From: Parascedosporium putredinis
Taxonomy: Eukaryota > Ascomycota > Sordariomycetes > Microascales > Microascaceae
DNA length: 64,000 bases
NCBI GenBank assembly: GCA_949357655.1
Contig: CASHTG010000019.1
Location: forward strand, 1,488,001 to 1,552,000
Reading direction: 5' to 3'
Made by a program: the position numbers and the translations under genes. A model generated the notes under the pieces. That model searched no databases, was not told the DNA's origin, and was given only the letters and a program-made list of their open reading frames with translations. This document shows, in pieces, positions 49,095 to 60,565 of this stretch. Within the stretch, counting starts at the first letter, position 1, and every line of letters begins with the position of its first letter.

Positions 49095-49803
49095 AGGCAA
49101 ATGGGGGCATATAGCAGCCGGGTGCTAAGGCCGTGTAAGCCAATTAGCCCACGCCCGCGCACCAAGACGGCTCGGGTGTTGTCGTGGAGACCAACGAGAA
49201 TGCGCGGGTTCAATACTATGAAACGAGCTTAGAAAAAGGGCAAAAGAAAATGAAGAAAGAAGGTGCAAGGTTTACTCAAAGTGAAAAAGAAGCGATGACA
49301 GGGGAACAAACAAAAAGTTGGGATGGAAGTCCCGTTGTTTCGAAACATGCTAAGTATATTCCGGTGCGGTAGTCGATATGGAAATGGGAGGGAGATGAGG
49401 GGAAGACGGGGAGCTCAAGGGATGAGGGGTCACTTCCATCCTTTATTCGCATGAATTCCCGAATCTCTTGGAGAAGGAAAACGACCGAGTGCAGCGGGGA
49501 AGAGGGCAGGGAAGAAGAGAGGAAGTGGTGCGATTCAGGGGTTGCCGGGTGAATCGGGCGATGCGTGAGGTAGACTACTTTTTTCGGTGGGAGGGCATCG
49601 AGCAGGCCGGGAGCGGCGGCGGCGGGGACGACTAGATCGCGGTGTCGAGGGATTTGGGGAAAGAGGAGGAGGAGGAGGCTGGAGCGGCTCGGTAGCTTCT
49701 GTGCCTTGTCGCTGAGGAGGGAGGGCGTCGTAGTGCTGGTAGATCCATGTATATAAGTTGAAGAGGTCCTCGAGACCCGTCGCGAAGGTTGAGCACGTTC
49801 GAT

Positions 49804-49824
49804 TCTCTCTCTCTCTCTCTCTCG
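49804..49824. repeat. CT dinucleotide repeat
   Basis: About ten CT units, roughly 175 bp upstream of the Hce2-like start. CT-rich stretches often mark transcription start regions in filamentous fungi. Confidence 0.8.
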
Positions 49825-49997
49825 CTCTTCCTTCATCCTTTCTACTCTATCTCATTCTCTCACAGATCTGCGGTGTTGATACAGAGCATACAACGGGGAA
49901 TACACAGAAAGCACACTTGCGATACCCTTCTCTTTCCACACTATCATCTACGCCTCCCAGAGAGCCAAACAAGAAGAAAACTGCCACAGCATTCACA

Positions 49998-50599
49998 ATG
50001 CAGTACACCATCCTTCTCTCGGCCCTAGCCGCCTCCCTCGCCTCCGCCGCCCCCTCGGCCTTCTCCCCCTCAACCCTCCGTCACATTCATCGACGTGACG
50101 CAACCCCCGCCGCGCAACCTTCTCCAGAGCCGCACCCCAGCGTCCGCCCGGACCCGACGCGGCGCCGCGGCCGTGACCCCGCAGCTCTTCATCGAGGACC
50201 CGGCCGACTCCAAAAATGCGCCGTGTCCAACTTCGCCGACCGCACCACGGCCTTTTCGGCCTCGCTCGAGGACTGTCTGTGCATCGCGGAGAACCTGGCC
50301 CAGCCCGAGTGGAAGGGCAAGTTCCTCATGCGGCCCATCGACGGCACCAAGTTTGGCGCCACCGCCGTGGGGTGCCGCAGCTGCGCGTTTCTCGTGGCCA
50401 CTGACGACGAGTTCGGCACGAATGTCGGCGCGGATGACGTGCGCGAGTTTATCGAGGAGGCTGTTGATCGGTTCGGTGCCAAGTCGGAGGGGAGAGGCTG
50501 GGTGCCAGTGGCGAGACGGTGTGCGAGAATGATAGCGGGCGGGAGGGGACGGCGGCGTATGCGCAGACGACGTGGTTGTTGGCACATGTGCCGAACTAG
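49998..50599 (+). CDS. Small secreted cysteine-containing protein, Hce2 (Ecp2-like) domain (frame breaks)
   Basis: Putative extracellular protein of about 200 residues. From ATG 49998 there is a classic signal peptide (MQYTILLSALAASLASAAP), then a basic and Pro-rich spacer. The Hce2-type domain lies at about 50216-50530: an initial Cys followed by Phe and Thr, a DC pair with a second Cys two residues on, a CAF triplet after a glycine-rich turn, an acidic helix with the VGADDV start, and a final Cys. This matches the spacing in homologues of Cladosporium fulvum Ecp2, some of which act as effectors. Whether this one does is unknown. As printed the frame is broken: it shifts by the equivalent of two missing bases between about 50100 and 50180, one at AAAAA 50212-50216 and one near 50511, before a stop at 50597-50599. 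Overall domain assignment is moderate. Confidence 0.66.
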
Positions 50600-52033
50600 A
50601 GATTTTTACAAGAGAGAAAAGAGAGATGGGACGATAAGAAGGAAGGGGTGGAGAAGGATAAGGGGTAGGCCCTTTTTCACAAGAAGACGTCGGATTCGTG
50701 TATATAATAGCTTTCAAGATTTTGTATTTCTCGACAAAACATCAATGATTACATAGTTTCTATCCTTCTGCAAGCGTAGTAAATGTCCAACATGTGTCTC
50801 TTTTGTCTCGCAGCTTCACCATGGTGATCGCGACGCACCCTTTCCGGCCCCGCATCGGTGCTTGCGGGGGCCGGGACGGAGGCCGCTTCTCCTGCCCGAT
50901 CGCATCGAGGCTCTCCGTGCGTCATGCTCCTTTGAGCAGGTGGGAGTTCCGTCTCACTCCTCAATTGGGGTCTATTGCCACGAACGATGCGGCACAATCC
51001 ACGATTTGACATCTGTTTGTGGGGGCCTGATTATAAGCTCCGATTATAAATCCATCACCATTCACATGCAAAGCATGGATATTTATAGTTGGTGGCACAA
51101 AGCCGGCGCCCAACATTGAATTCGATGTTTTCACCGGCCTGATTTGATAAGTCGTAATGTGCAATTGAAGATCATGGTCGCCCAGGATGCCTAATCCAGC
51201 TCTTAAACCCCATGCGTTTCCCCGTATTCTCATATATTCACGCCTTTGCGCGCGCGCGCGCTCGCCCAGCTTCCCCGCCCATATTGGATTGGATTTTCGG
51301 TCGGCAGACCGGCTCATGCAAACGATAAGATTAGCGCGTTTGAAGGGCTAATCATCATGAAAATTGAGCATCTCGAGCGAATCGAATCGCCAACGCATCA
51401 TGCTAGCCCCGAGCCTAACCTCCCTTGCCTTCCTCTCTCGCACAGGGCAGATCGCCAAGTCTCCACGGCGCGAGTCCTGGCATGGTGCTGATGGACGCTT
51501 ATCGCCCCAAACCCCTGCTCGAACCGTAGCCGCTTTTGGCCATGATTCGATGGATCTCCCACTTCCCCCGCTCCCTGCTGCTGCGTTGGTGACATTTCTG
51601 GGACCGCCAGACAACAACAGCGAAGGCTGAGCAGGTCTTGGTAGAGGATTGAGGCTGTGAAGTCGGGCTGGCATCAAAACCACCCCCTCGATGACATGCA
51701 GTGTTTAAAACGGGAAATTGACACTCGCGATTGGCCTTGGACGGACTCAAGGTCCTGCGACTAACCTTTTCCTTTTCTTTTTGCTCGCTGCCCCCTTACT
51801 TTTCACCTTCCTTTTATTTTTGTTTTCTTCGTCTGGACCCCCATTCTTTTTTTTTCTTGCAATTCTCGCTCAATCTTTATTCGAACGCTCCTTACTCTCC
51901 TACACTCAAAACACATTCACGCCGTAGTTGTAGACTTTCATTTTCGCAGCGACATCGCGCCTCCTCGCGTCGCCAAAGACACAAACGACATCTTTTCGTT
52001 CAATTTCTCAGCACTTCAAACTCACCTCCCAAA
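50600..52033. other. Intergenic region upstream of the PLAC8 gene
   Basis: No supported gene. An alternating GC stretch at 51248-51261 could adopt Z-DNA. The last 250 bases (about 51765-52010) are pyrimidine-rich, as expected for a promoter and 5' leader. Confidence 0.5.
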
Positions 52034-52706
52034 ATGGCTTACCAGCAGCACCCGATGCCCGGCCACGTCCCTCACGCGCCGCCCCCGCCCCCGGCCGATA
52101 CCGAGGAATGGCGTGAAGGGCTCTGCAGCTGCTGCAGTCCCGCCGAGACCTGCCTCCTCGGATGCTTCTTGCCCTGTTACCGTTAGTACTCCCCACAGCA
52201 AGTTGAATTGACTGCGACTGCCAAAATCGATGGAGTATAGGGCTAATCTCGGGCGTGCTTTGCGATAGTCACTGGTCGGACGAGTGAACGGATGCGAGAC
52301 CCTACCATGCAAAGCTTTGAACCCATGAACACGGATTTCCTCATCAGCTTGGCCCTTAGCTGCACGGTCGGCTGCGGATGGATGTGCGTATCTGCCCCTT
52401 CCTCTCCCTTTTCTTTTCGTCTTTGATTTTCCTCGGTTCTCTCTCTCTCTCTCTCTCTCTCTCTGCCCCGTCCACTTTATGCTGACATCTAACCCATCTA
52501 GCTGGACCATGATGAAGCGCAAGGAGATCCGTATCAAGTACGGCATCAAGGGTGGCGCCATGGGCGACTGCTGCACGGCGTACTGGTGCACCTGTTGTGC
52601 GACCATCCAGCAGGAAAAGGAAGTTGTTACGCGCACCAAGGGCCTCGAAGGCGTGGTCCAGCAGGGTTACCAGGCCCCTGTCGCCATGAAGGCCGTGCCT
52701 CAGTGA
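52034..52706 (+). CDS. PLAC8 family cysteine-rich protein
   Basis: Small Cys-rich protein of the PLAC8 (DUF614) family, about 155 residues. Members are usually membrane-associated and linked to metal handling or cell size, but the role here is unknown. Three exons: 52034-52181, 52269-52383 and 52502-52706, with clean GT-AG introns and no frame break. After a His/Pro-rich start the first exon carries EGLCSCCSPAETCLLGCFLPC, the N-terminal Cys block. The second holds a short hydrophobic segment (NTDFLISLALSCTVGCGW). The third has the family's second block, GGAMGDCCTAYWCTCCATIQ, followed by QEKEV. The first intron has a branch-like GCTAATC. The second intron is mostly a CT microsatellite. Confidence 0.9.
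52439..52464. repeat. CT microsatellite inside a PLAC8 intron
   Basis: Thirteen CT units between the donor at 52384 and the acceptor at 52501. It acts as, or extends, the polypyrimidine region of the intron. Confidence 0.85.
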
Positions 52707-53569
52707 GCAACAACCAAGGGGACAGAGGAAAGGCGCGCGCCCGTTGAATAGTTGCCCCTGAGAAGGGAGAGGGATAGAACGCAGCCTTGCTCCATGCGAG
52801 CTGGACTGGCTTGGCCTGCGCTGGATATCGCGAGAGGGAAGGTGGTTCATCTTCTTTTGCTTCTGTGCTCTTTTCGACTTTTTTCGTTTCTTTCCTTCCC
52901 TTCACTTTGTTTCCACCTGTTCACCTCTTTTGATTTTGTTTATCTTGTCTCTTGCGAGAGAGTAGCAGAGGATTCCCTAGATCCATATTGTGTGTCATAT
53001 ACCCTGAATCCGAATGAAATTGAGATTGGCGACATCTTGGGTCTGTCTATATCTGACTCTCCCTCGGGTGGCTGTGCTGTCTTGTCCCCTCTCACCTGTC
53101 TTGAGCCTCCGGCGTCATTGGAACCGTCTTTTCCTCGCCGTGATCCAAGAAGTGCCGAAAGAGGGGCGTTGAAGGGGAAAAGAATCAAGGAAGCAAACCA
53201 AGAAAAGAATGCTGTGGCATTCTACTAGGATAAGAGGAATTGAAGATGGAAGCAGGAGATGCTCGTCTTTAATTAATAAGCCTTGTGTAGGATAGAGCGG
53301 CGTGGTTGACGAGTGATCTACTCCGATCGGAACGTGTACGAGGGTCGATACAGATGCAGGGCAAAATAAGAAATCAAGGCGAAACCTGAGCCCCTCTTTC
53401 CTGCAAACGGGACAACTCTCAGAACGGGCTAATTACCTCCGCAAGTTTACAGGAGAGTAAGAAGTGAACAGGTGAACTTGTGCCCGGCATCGACGGGACC
53501 AATTGGACAGCCATCGGCCTCAGGATTGGTTGCCGTTGTCCATTTCAAAACCTCCATGTTATCGCTGGC

Positions 53570-53592
53570 GAGGGCGAGGGCGAGGGCGAGGG
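53570..53592 (+). repeat. GAGGGC hexamer tandem repeat, G-quadruplex candidate
   Basis: Four GGG runs (53572-53574, 53578-53580, 53584-53586 and 53590-53592) separated by identical CGA loops. This is both a perfect short tandem repeat and a standard G4 pattern. Confidence 0.75.
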
Positions 53593-55367
53593 TAGCTGGC
53601 ACTCAACTTGGACCTTCCCACAAAGGTGAGCACGTGAGCACCTCAAAGAGTGACCGGGCTTCCGCCCATTGATACTTCCAGTCCTGGATGAGCAGACTCG
53701 TCACTGTGTGTGTTAGAGGAGACGGGATCTATAGATGCATCATCGATAGGAAAGCGCGACGTTAGAAATTGGGGGGCCTCGGGGGATGCATCTGTGGGCC
53801 TTGCAGGCAAGGGAAGGCACGATCGAAGTTGTTCGATGGGACCCTGATCCTTCGCGAGACCCTTCTTTTTCTTCTTCTTTTTTTTTTGTAATATATTCTT
53901 GTCTCTCTTTGCTTCAACCTTTTCAAGTTTCCTTCTCTCCTCTTTAACTTGCATCAATGATTCCTAGAGCCTGGGTTTTACAGGCCTTCGGGAATCCACA
54001 TGCTATCAATAATAAAGTGCACATTACCCCCACCGCTCCCTGCCTCGCATCCCATCGCCATCGCACACTTCCTGCGGCATCGCCCATTGCACGGCGAGCC
54101 GCTCATCAGCAAACGCCCTCCATGGGCTCCAATGTCTCCACGGTAGCGAGACCATGAGAATAGAAACAGGGAGTGCCAAGCGGTGGAGAAAGAGGGGGAT
54201 AAGCAGCCCAACCACCAGGCCCGTCAGTCCATCTCACCTGCAGAGCAATAAACGGTGGACCATGTCGTCCCCTTTGCAAGGTGTCTGGACCTTCTTTTTC
54301 TCTCTCAGATTCTTCTGGGGGTTTCTCCCACGCTGACGAAATCAAGCTCACCCTATACATGGAGACAACACCAACTTTTACCGGGGCGGGAGCCCGCTCG
54401 AGGAGCGTGCTCCATCCCGTGTCCGACCGGCCCAAAAGCCAATAACCCCAGCCGATCCGGAAGAAGTCGAGTGACTGACTGGCGCCTTTTCTTCCCACCC
54501 CAATATATATGCCCCATCACCCATCATCCGTTGAGGGCGATCCTGCTTTTAATTCTCCGCCGTTGCCCCATTGGCTCGGTCCTCGTCAACGGGTCGCCGC
54601 GGGTATAGCGCTGCCCATTTTGACGCATTTGTTCCTCGCTGCTTTGCTTCGCCCTCGTTTTCTCTGTTGTCTTTCAACATTGCACGTCGCGGCTCAGATT
54701 ATCCGGTTCTCCGCTCTATATTGCCTTCATTCTTTCCCCTCTCCATTTCGCCTTGTACCTTGTTCCCTTTTTTTTTTTTCTCGGGCAAATTTGATCTGTC
54801 AAGCTTTCTGCATAGATGGGCTTGGATGTGCACTCTTTCTCCTAAACGCAAAACAATTGCTCTTCTTGCTTCCCTTCCCGCCCCTCTGGTTTCCCTTGGT
54901 CGCCTTTTATGCTGGCTGGGCGTGTGTGTACTTCTCACACCCACCACGCCACGACACCAAGGTCGCTCTCCGGCGTGCACCTCACCTCGATGCTACCAGC
55001 CCTCGTGGCCTGCCTGCTCGACGCTGCTTGTGCCTCCACCACAACCCGCCCTCTCCTCCCCTTCTCCAGTCTGTTTCTTCCTACCTTTAAAGTCGTTGAT
55101 TACTCGTGTGCATGTGGCTTGTCGATCATAGCAGGGAAACGTACAGGACATACTACTATCTGCGGGATTGCACAGCGGATACCGAGGTAGATCGCTTTGA
55201 TCTATTACAATTGCCATGTCCCTATCCTGACACAAATCTATCGGATTGATGAGGGCTTCAACATGCTAAGATTCGCCGCTTTATTTGAAAAGTTTTCGTC
55301 TTCTTTCTGTCCGACTTCGCCTCTTCTTCTGTATGATTTTGTTAAGCGAGTAGCCACCCATCTATGC

Positions 55368-55432
55368 ACACATGAACACACACACGCACACACATACACA
55401 CACATATACATACTCGTACACACGTACACACA
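55368..55432. repeat. CA-rich interrupted microsatellite
   Basis: About 65 bases of CA units interrupted by TG, G and TA steps. Low-complexity sequence in the region upstream of the DUF3176 gene. Confidence 0.8.
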
Positions 55433-56835
55433 TGCAGCTTTGCATACCCTGGTGGCTTGTACCTTAGCCGCTTTCCTCCCACTCGTCTCTCCCACCATAG
55501 TCTCTCTCCCCGTGAGTATGTATAGCCTAGCCCGGTCTTGGAGGGGCGGCAAGCTCTTCCACTACGTGATGTGGGATGGCGCGCGACGCCATGTTGGATA
55601 TACAACCCCCGAACTAGATTGGAAAGGATGCTCGCCTCGCTCTGTCGTTTAACGGCTTTTCTCTTGCCCTCTATTTCTGCCCATCTCTCTTTCATCTCGT
55701 TAGGGTTTTCCTTCTTCTGTTTTTGGCGAGACCCCATGTTCTGGCTTGGCTCTGCGCAGAGAACCGAAGTACCTGATCAGTCGTCTTCCTCTCACCCTCG
55801 TCTCACCCCCATCATCCCTTTCTTAGCTCCCTTAAACCATGAAAAAACAAGTGACAAAGAAGTGCAGAAAGGAAATAGAGTAATTGCTTTGGCCGAGGAA
55901 GCTTCGTGTCTGGGAGTACGTGGGATTTCGGAAAAAGAATGAGCGAGACCGAGAAACGAGTGCTCAGCTGGCCATCTACCCTCTCCCCTTCCACCTCCAT
56001 TTCCCCCATATTACGTCTTCCCGGAACCAACCAACGCGCTCTCGTCCGCCAGGTCACCGCCGCTCGTTCGAACCCGGTCTTGTTGCGAGATACAAGTACG
56101 TTGGGCAAAAAAGCTGGGTAACAGCTTCTACCTGCCTCACCTCCCCAGATCTTTCCATATTCCCTCATCTGCAGGTTTCGGGAGCCTTTCCCTTTTGCCT
56201 CTCTCTCTACCTCCAGAGCTCCCTTCTTCCCACTTTTTTCCATCCTCTTCCTTCCCTTCCCCCTCCCCTTCCCATATCCATATCCAGGTCCTTCCCTGAC
56301 TGGTCAATCCAGTTTTCCATCCCATCCAGCCTGCGTCTCGAGGTGACCCCACCAAGGAGGACGCTCGCCCCCAACCTTGACTTATTCCTCTGGCTTCGGC
56401 TTGTATGCTGTAGTCTTTTCGATTCTGATTCTCTTTTTTCTTCTCTTTCGGGCTCCCTTTATTCCTCCTAGAGTACGGCATCTTAGGGTCTCACACGTGC
56501 AACGTGCTACGCAAACAGAGAAACCTTTCATGAGATGCTAGCGTAGCGCAAGCATCTCGTCCTCTCCCTAAGTTTGGCCATTTTTTTCTTCCCCCTTCGT
56601 GTTTCTACCTTGCTCCCTTTACACGTTCATTTCTTCTTCTCCTTCTTCTTCTTCCTATCTTTTGGAGGGAACGTCTTTGCCCTGCTTCGAGGGCTTTGGA
56701 CTTGCTTCCGCTAGGGTTACTCTGGTTTCGTGTCATTGAACACCTCGTTTCTTGGAGGCACCACCTGCCCGCGTACGCACGCACACGATCTCGGCCCCCG
56801 CCACGCCCAATTTGCAGAGAGCAAGGCCAGACAAA

Positions 56836-58523
56836 ATGGTCTTTGGACTCTTCAACACGGCCGACGCCTCAAAGCCTGAGGACGACGACAAGGTCACCTC
56901 CGCTACCGAGGGAGAGCCCGCGGCTGACGGCCCCGCCCCTTCTCTGCCTGAGAAGTCGGCCGAGAGGCCCAAGGATGTAGCCAAGGACGCCGCCGTTGGT
57001 CAGGAAGACGGCTCGACCTCAGAAACCGTTCAAAAGGATGCCACTAAAGAGACGGCGGCAGAGGATGCCTCAGACGGCCCCAAGGCAGCGGCAACGGAGA
57101 CGGCCGCCGCCACCAACGAAAAGGGCGTCGACGTAGACGAAGTCTCCCCGCAGGCTCCGTCGCCGGAGACGAAGGGCGCAAGACCCCGTCCGACCTGAGC
57201 GGCCGCCAAACTCCGTCCAACTTGGATGGCCGCAAGACGCCCTCCGACCTCGAGGGCCGCCGCACCCGTCGACCCCCATCACGCCCCGCCAGGACCTCGC
57301 CCACATCGCCTCCCACGACTCCATCCGCCGCAAGCCCGTGCCCGCCCCAAGCTACGACACCCTGCGCGAGATGGCCGCCCTCGACGGCGCCCGCTCCGCC
57401 ACCCCGGTGCTCGCCAAGAACCCGTTGGAAAAACCACCTACACCATTGTGCCCGAGCAGCTCGCGGAAAAGGCCCCCTCCACACCGGATGCTACCCCCAA
57501 GACACACATTACCCTCCCCGGCCGGAGGACGTCGCGCGAGTCACTGGTTAAGAAGCTCGAGAAGATTGAGATTAAGAAGCTGGGCCAGCTGTGGTGGATC
57601 GAAGCGGCCTGGTGGGGCGTGGCGCTTCTATCCTTTATCAGTAAGAAATCTCTCTCCTTATTTTGCTTGTCTCTTCTTTTTTTCTTTTTCAATTTTTTCC
57701 TTTTCCCTCAAAGCAAGCGCGCGCGTGCGTGAGATCTTCACTTCAAGTAGGCTAACGTGGGGGAAATCCGTTTCTCCCGAATCACAGTCATCGCCGCCGT
57801 CCTATCCGCCTACGACAACCATCCGCTTGCCACCCTCCCTCTCAATCTTAACGCCTTCCTCGCCTTCTTCACCACCGTGGCCACCATTTCCTTCCTCACG
57901 CCCGTGTCGCAGTCTCTCTCGCAGTGGAAGTGGAACTACTTTCGTGCCGAGGACCGCTCCTCGCCGACTTTGAGCTCTTCGACACCGCGAGCCGCTCCCT
58001 CCCCGGCTGCGTGATGCTTCTGGCTAAGCTTAAGCACACGCACATTGCTAGCGCCGGCGCTTTTATGGGTCTCCTGGCCCTCTTCACCGCCACTGTCACC
58101 CAGGCCGCCGTCGGGTACCAGCACGGACACGCGCCTCTACCGGGCGAGGGCGCCGCCGTGGTCCGGGCCGCGAGAATCCTCGGATCCGAGCAGGAGGGCG
58201 GCTTCGCGGACGGCATCGTCGGCGCGCTGGGCCTCGACGTCTTGCCCTTCCGACTTCCCGTGACCTGCGCCACCGCCGAGTGCGAGTTCCCGGCGCTGGA
58301 GAGCTTGGCTGTGTGCGCCAAGGTCAGGGACGTCACCTCGCTGCTCACCGAGCCCGGCGCAGCCAGGGCCAACAGCACGACGGGGACCTCGAGATCGGGA
58401 AAGAGGGCGGCGTACTCGGCCGCACTCCCGAGCGAGGCCAAGTGCTCCCTCGAGTCGGATAGCGAGTTCAATGTCTTGGCCTGCAAGACGGACGGATCTA
58501 CAACACTCTCGTTTGGTGAAGAT

Positions 58524-58556
<33 letters not shown>

Positions 58557-59667
58557 CTGCGAAAGACGGTGATTTATTCCATGCCCATCATCTACTCCAA
58601 CCCCAACTCGACGGAATCCCCCATCGGAGCCAAGTTTGAGGCTGTCGAAATCGTCTTCCACCTCTGCCTCAACACGTACGAGACCAAGGTGACAGACGGC
58701 GTCGCCGAGTTTAGCGTTACCGGGTCCTCGTACGCTGTCGGCTCCGAGTCCGCCGACCGGGAAGTCGACGTATCCTGCGCCGTCCTCCGTAGCACGGACA
58801 CCAACTCCACGACTGCGGCACCCACCAACTGCACCGTCTCCCGGGGTGGCGTTCCCTCGGACGCTTTCCTGGAGCTGGACGGAGAGGACGGCATCTACAA
58901 GGCCCACTTTGCTACGCTCGAGGATATGGCACTGACCATGAACGAGGCACTGAGCGGGCTCTACGAGCGGGAACCGTCGCAGCGGGTTGTTGGGCGGCAT
59001 ATAGAGCATATTGCCGAGTCGGTCGTGTTTAACGGCGACCAGGATAAGCAGCGGGACAGGATCTCTCGCATGGCTGACAATATTGCCGTCAGTCTTACCA
59101 ATACGTAAGTGATTCATATCCTGATTTTCCTCCCCCTCTTCCCCCATTCGGCGGACCATTGTCTATACAAACTTTGCATCCTCTCTCTTTATATACATGT
59201 ACCCTCCCTTCTTTCGGGCCGATCAACTAACCTTTCCGTTTCTCCTCCTTCAGAATCGGTGCCAAGCAGCTCTCAGCCCAAACTCCGGGAGCCAACCCCG
59301 TGTCAGGCACCGCCTTTCTCCCGGAAACCCGCATCTCGATCCGCTGGGGCGCCCTGACGCTCCTCATCCTGCAGCTCATCGGCGCGCTCGTTTTCCTCGT
59401 GTACACGGCCATCGCCACGCAGCAGGCGGGGTGCCAGGTCCTCAAGAGCTCCGCGCTCGCGACCCTCTTCGCGCTCGAGGAGGACTGCCGCGGCGTCGCG
59501 GGGGCCTCGAGACAACCGAGGGTATGCGGCGCAAGGCGAGGGTCATGCTCGTTCGCCTCCGTGACGAGGCTATTGTCCTGGCCGGCGAGGAGAGCGGGCG
59601 GGTCGTGGATCTGGGCGTGCGAGGGAGCGTAGGTACTGGCTTGTCGAAGAGCAAGGAAGAGCTTTAA
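56836..59667 (+). CDS. DUF3176 multi-pass membrane protein (five frame breaks)
   Basis: Fungal membrane protein family of unknown function. Three exons: 56836-57640, 57788-59104 and 59254-59667, about 846 residues. The N-terminus is acidic and disordered, then carries a tandem repeat with core GRxTPSxL (57175-57275). A helix leads into the DUF3176 block: first membrane segment WIEAAWWGVALLSF, interrupted by intron 1; second LNAFLAFFTTVATISF; then the signature LSQWKWNYF and LADFELFDTASRSLPG; third segment AGAFMGLLALFTATV. A large, probably extracytosolic region with Cys and NxT sites follows, including an Asp tract (58521-58552). A last membrane helix lies near residues 738-762 (RWGALTLLILQLIGAL). 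Five bases must be added: near 57178, 57265-57267, 57429-57433, near 57955, and 59500-59504. I chose ATG 56836 because MVFGLFN begins an open frame there. Confidence 0.88.
58521..58552 (+). repeat. GAC trinucleotide run encoding poly-Asp
   Basis: About ten consecutive GAC/GAT codons inside the DUF3176 gene, giving an Asp tract in the large soluble loop. Likely length-variable between strains. Confidence 0.85.
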
Positions 59668-60565
59668 CGCTGAGAAACACCTTTGTTTTTTTGGCCTTTC
59701 CCCCTCTTTCTGCGCCTTTTATCTTTTCCCATGCCCAAGGATTCGAGTAGATCCCCCTTTCCCACCTTTTTTCCCCCTTTTGGCTTATGATGATGCGACA
59801 ATTTCTCTTTGTGTTTTCTTTTCTCTTCTGGATATCCCATATTTTCAAATGACATCCTTGCTTGTCATTGCTCTTCTCTTTGTTTATATTATTTGTGGAT
59901 AGCTTTCCCTCTCTTTCTTTTTCTTCCCCCTCCCCGTCCCTGGACCCTCATCTCACCTTTTTCTTCTTCTTTTTGATTTTTCCGACGCGATGGGATTTTA
60001 CACACTGGTTGGACTTGAGCCCCTGGGGACTGTTGAAACGGTTCGGCGCGAGGTAGAAAAGACACCTGCGGTGTAATGTAGATGGCTGGAACACTGTTGC
60101 TTCTTTACGGGATTGGGGGTGAACCCGGTATTCTTGGGTCATGGAATTTTATTCTTCTTGTCCTTCTTCTTTTTTTTTTTCTTCTACTCTTTTCCCTCTT
60201 CTTTTCTCTTTTACATTATTGACCTCGCCTCGTTTCGAGATTATAAGCGAAATAAAGTCTTTTTATCTTCATAAGACCTTTTACGCATTTATCTAGGAAA
60301 AATGTCTAACAAGGAAAGGTTGGTGTGTCACTGGATTGCTGGGCGCAACGACATGGGGAGCGCAGAGGCCTTCTGTATTTCGGCTTCGCTACCAAATCCG
60401 GAAAAGGTGTCTTCGGCGAAGGGAGGGAGAGCTGCAGCATATATCTGTGTAGATACAAGTAATAGGCAATGAAAGAAAACGCAAGTATATAGAATAGAAA
60501 AACCCCGTTCCTAAGCCGAATTCCAGATCGGTTTCGCCCCTCTCTCGCTTTTCCCCTTGCTTTCT
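59668..60565. other. Convergent 3' intergenic region
   Basis: T-rich 900 bp between the DUF3176 stop (+) and the dienelactone hydrolase stop (-). No gene or structured RNA seen. Confidence 0.5.

Larger units (their letters stand above)
48550..49997. other. Intergenic region upstream of the Hce2-like gene
   Basis: No supported gene. It contains a G-run cluster at 49076-49094 and a CT repeat at 49804-49824. A minus-strand ATG ORF (49836-49276) runs through the CT repeat and looks like low-complexity sequence. Confidence 0.5.
52707..56835. other. Intergenic region, pyrimidine-rich in its right half
   Basis: No supported gene over 4.1 kb. A GAGGGC tandem repeat lies at 53570-53592 and a CA-rich repeat at 55368-55432. 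From about 54.6 kb to the DUF3176 start at 56836 the plus strand is strongly C/T-rich with a TATATAT at 54503-54509. Long ORFs here (for example 54509-55090) are rich in Phe, Leu, Pro and Ser simply because of that composition. Confidence 0.55.

Noticed and set aside
49276..49836. 186-codon minus-strand ORF upstream of the Hce2-like gene
   Set aside because: Starts inside sequence created by a CT microsatellite (Arg-Glu repeats) and continues as low-complexity Ser/Pro sequence.
54509..55131. Two overlapping hydrophobic ORFs of about 190 codons
   Set aside because: Their Phe/Leu/Pro/Ser content follows from the C/T-rich base composition; two frames are open at once, which indicates bias and not coding.
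58137..59159. 340-codon minus-strand frame opposite the DUF3176 gene
   Set aside because: Shadow of the GC-rich coding strand; no motifs, and the plus strand has clear membrane and signature segments.
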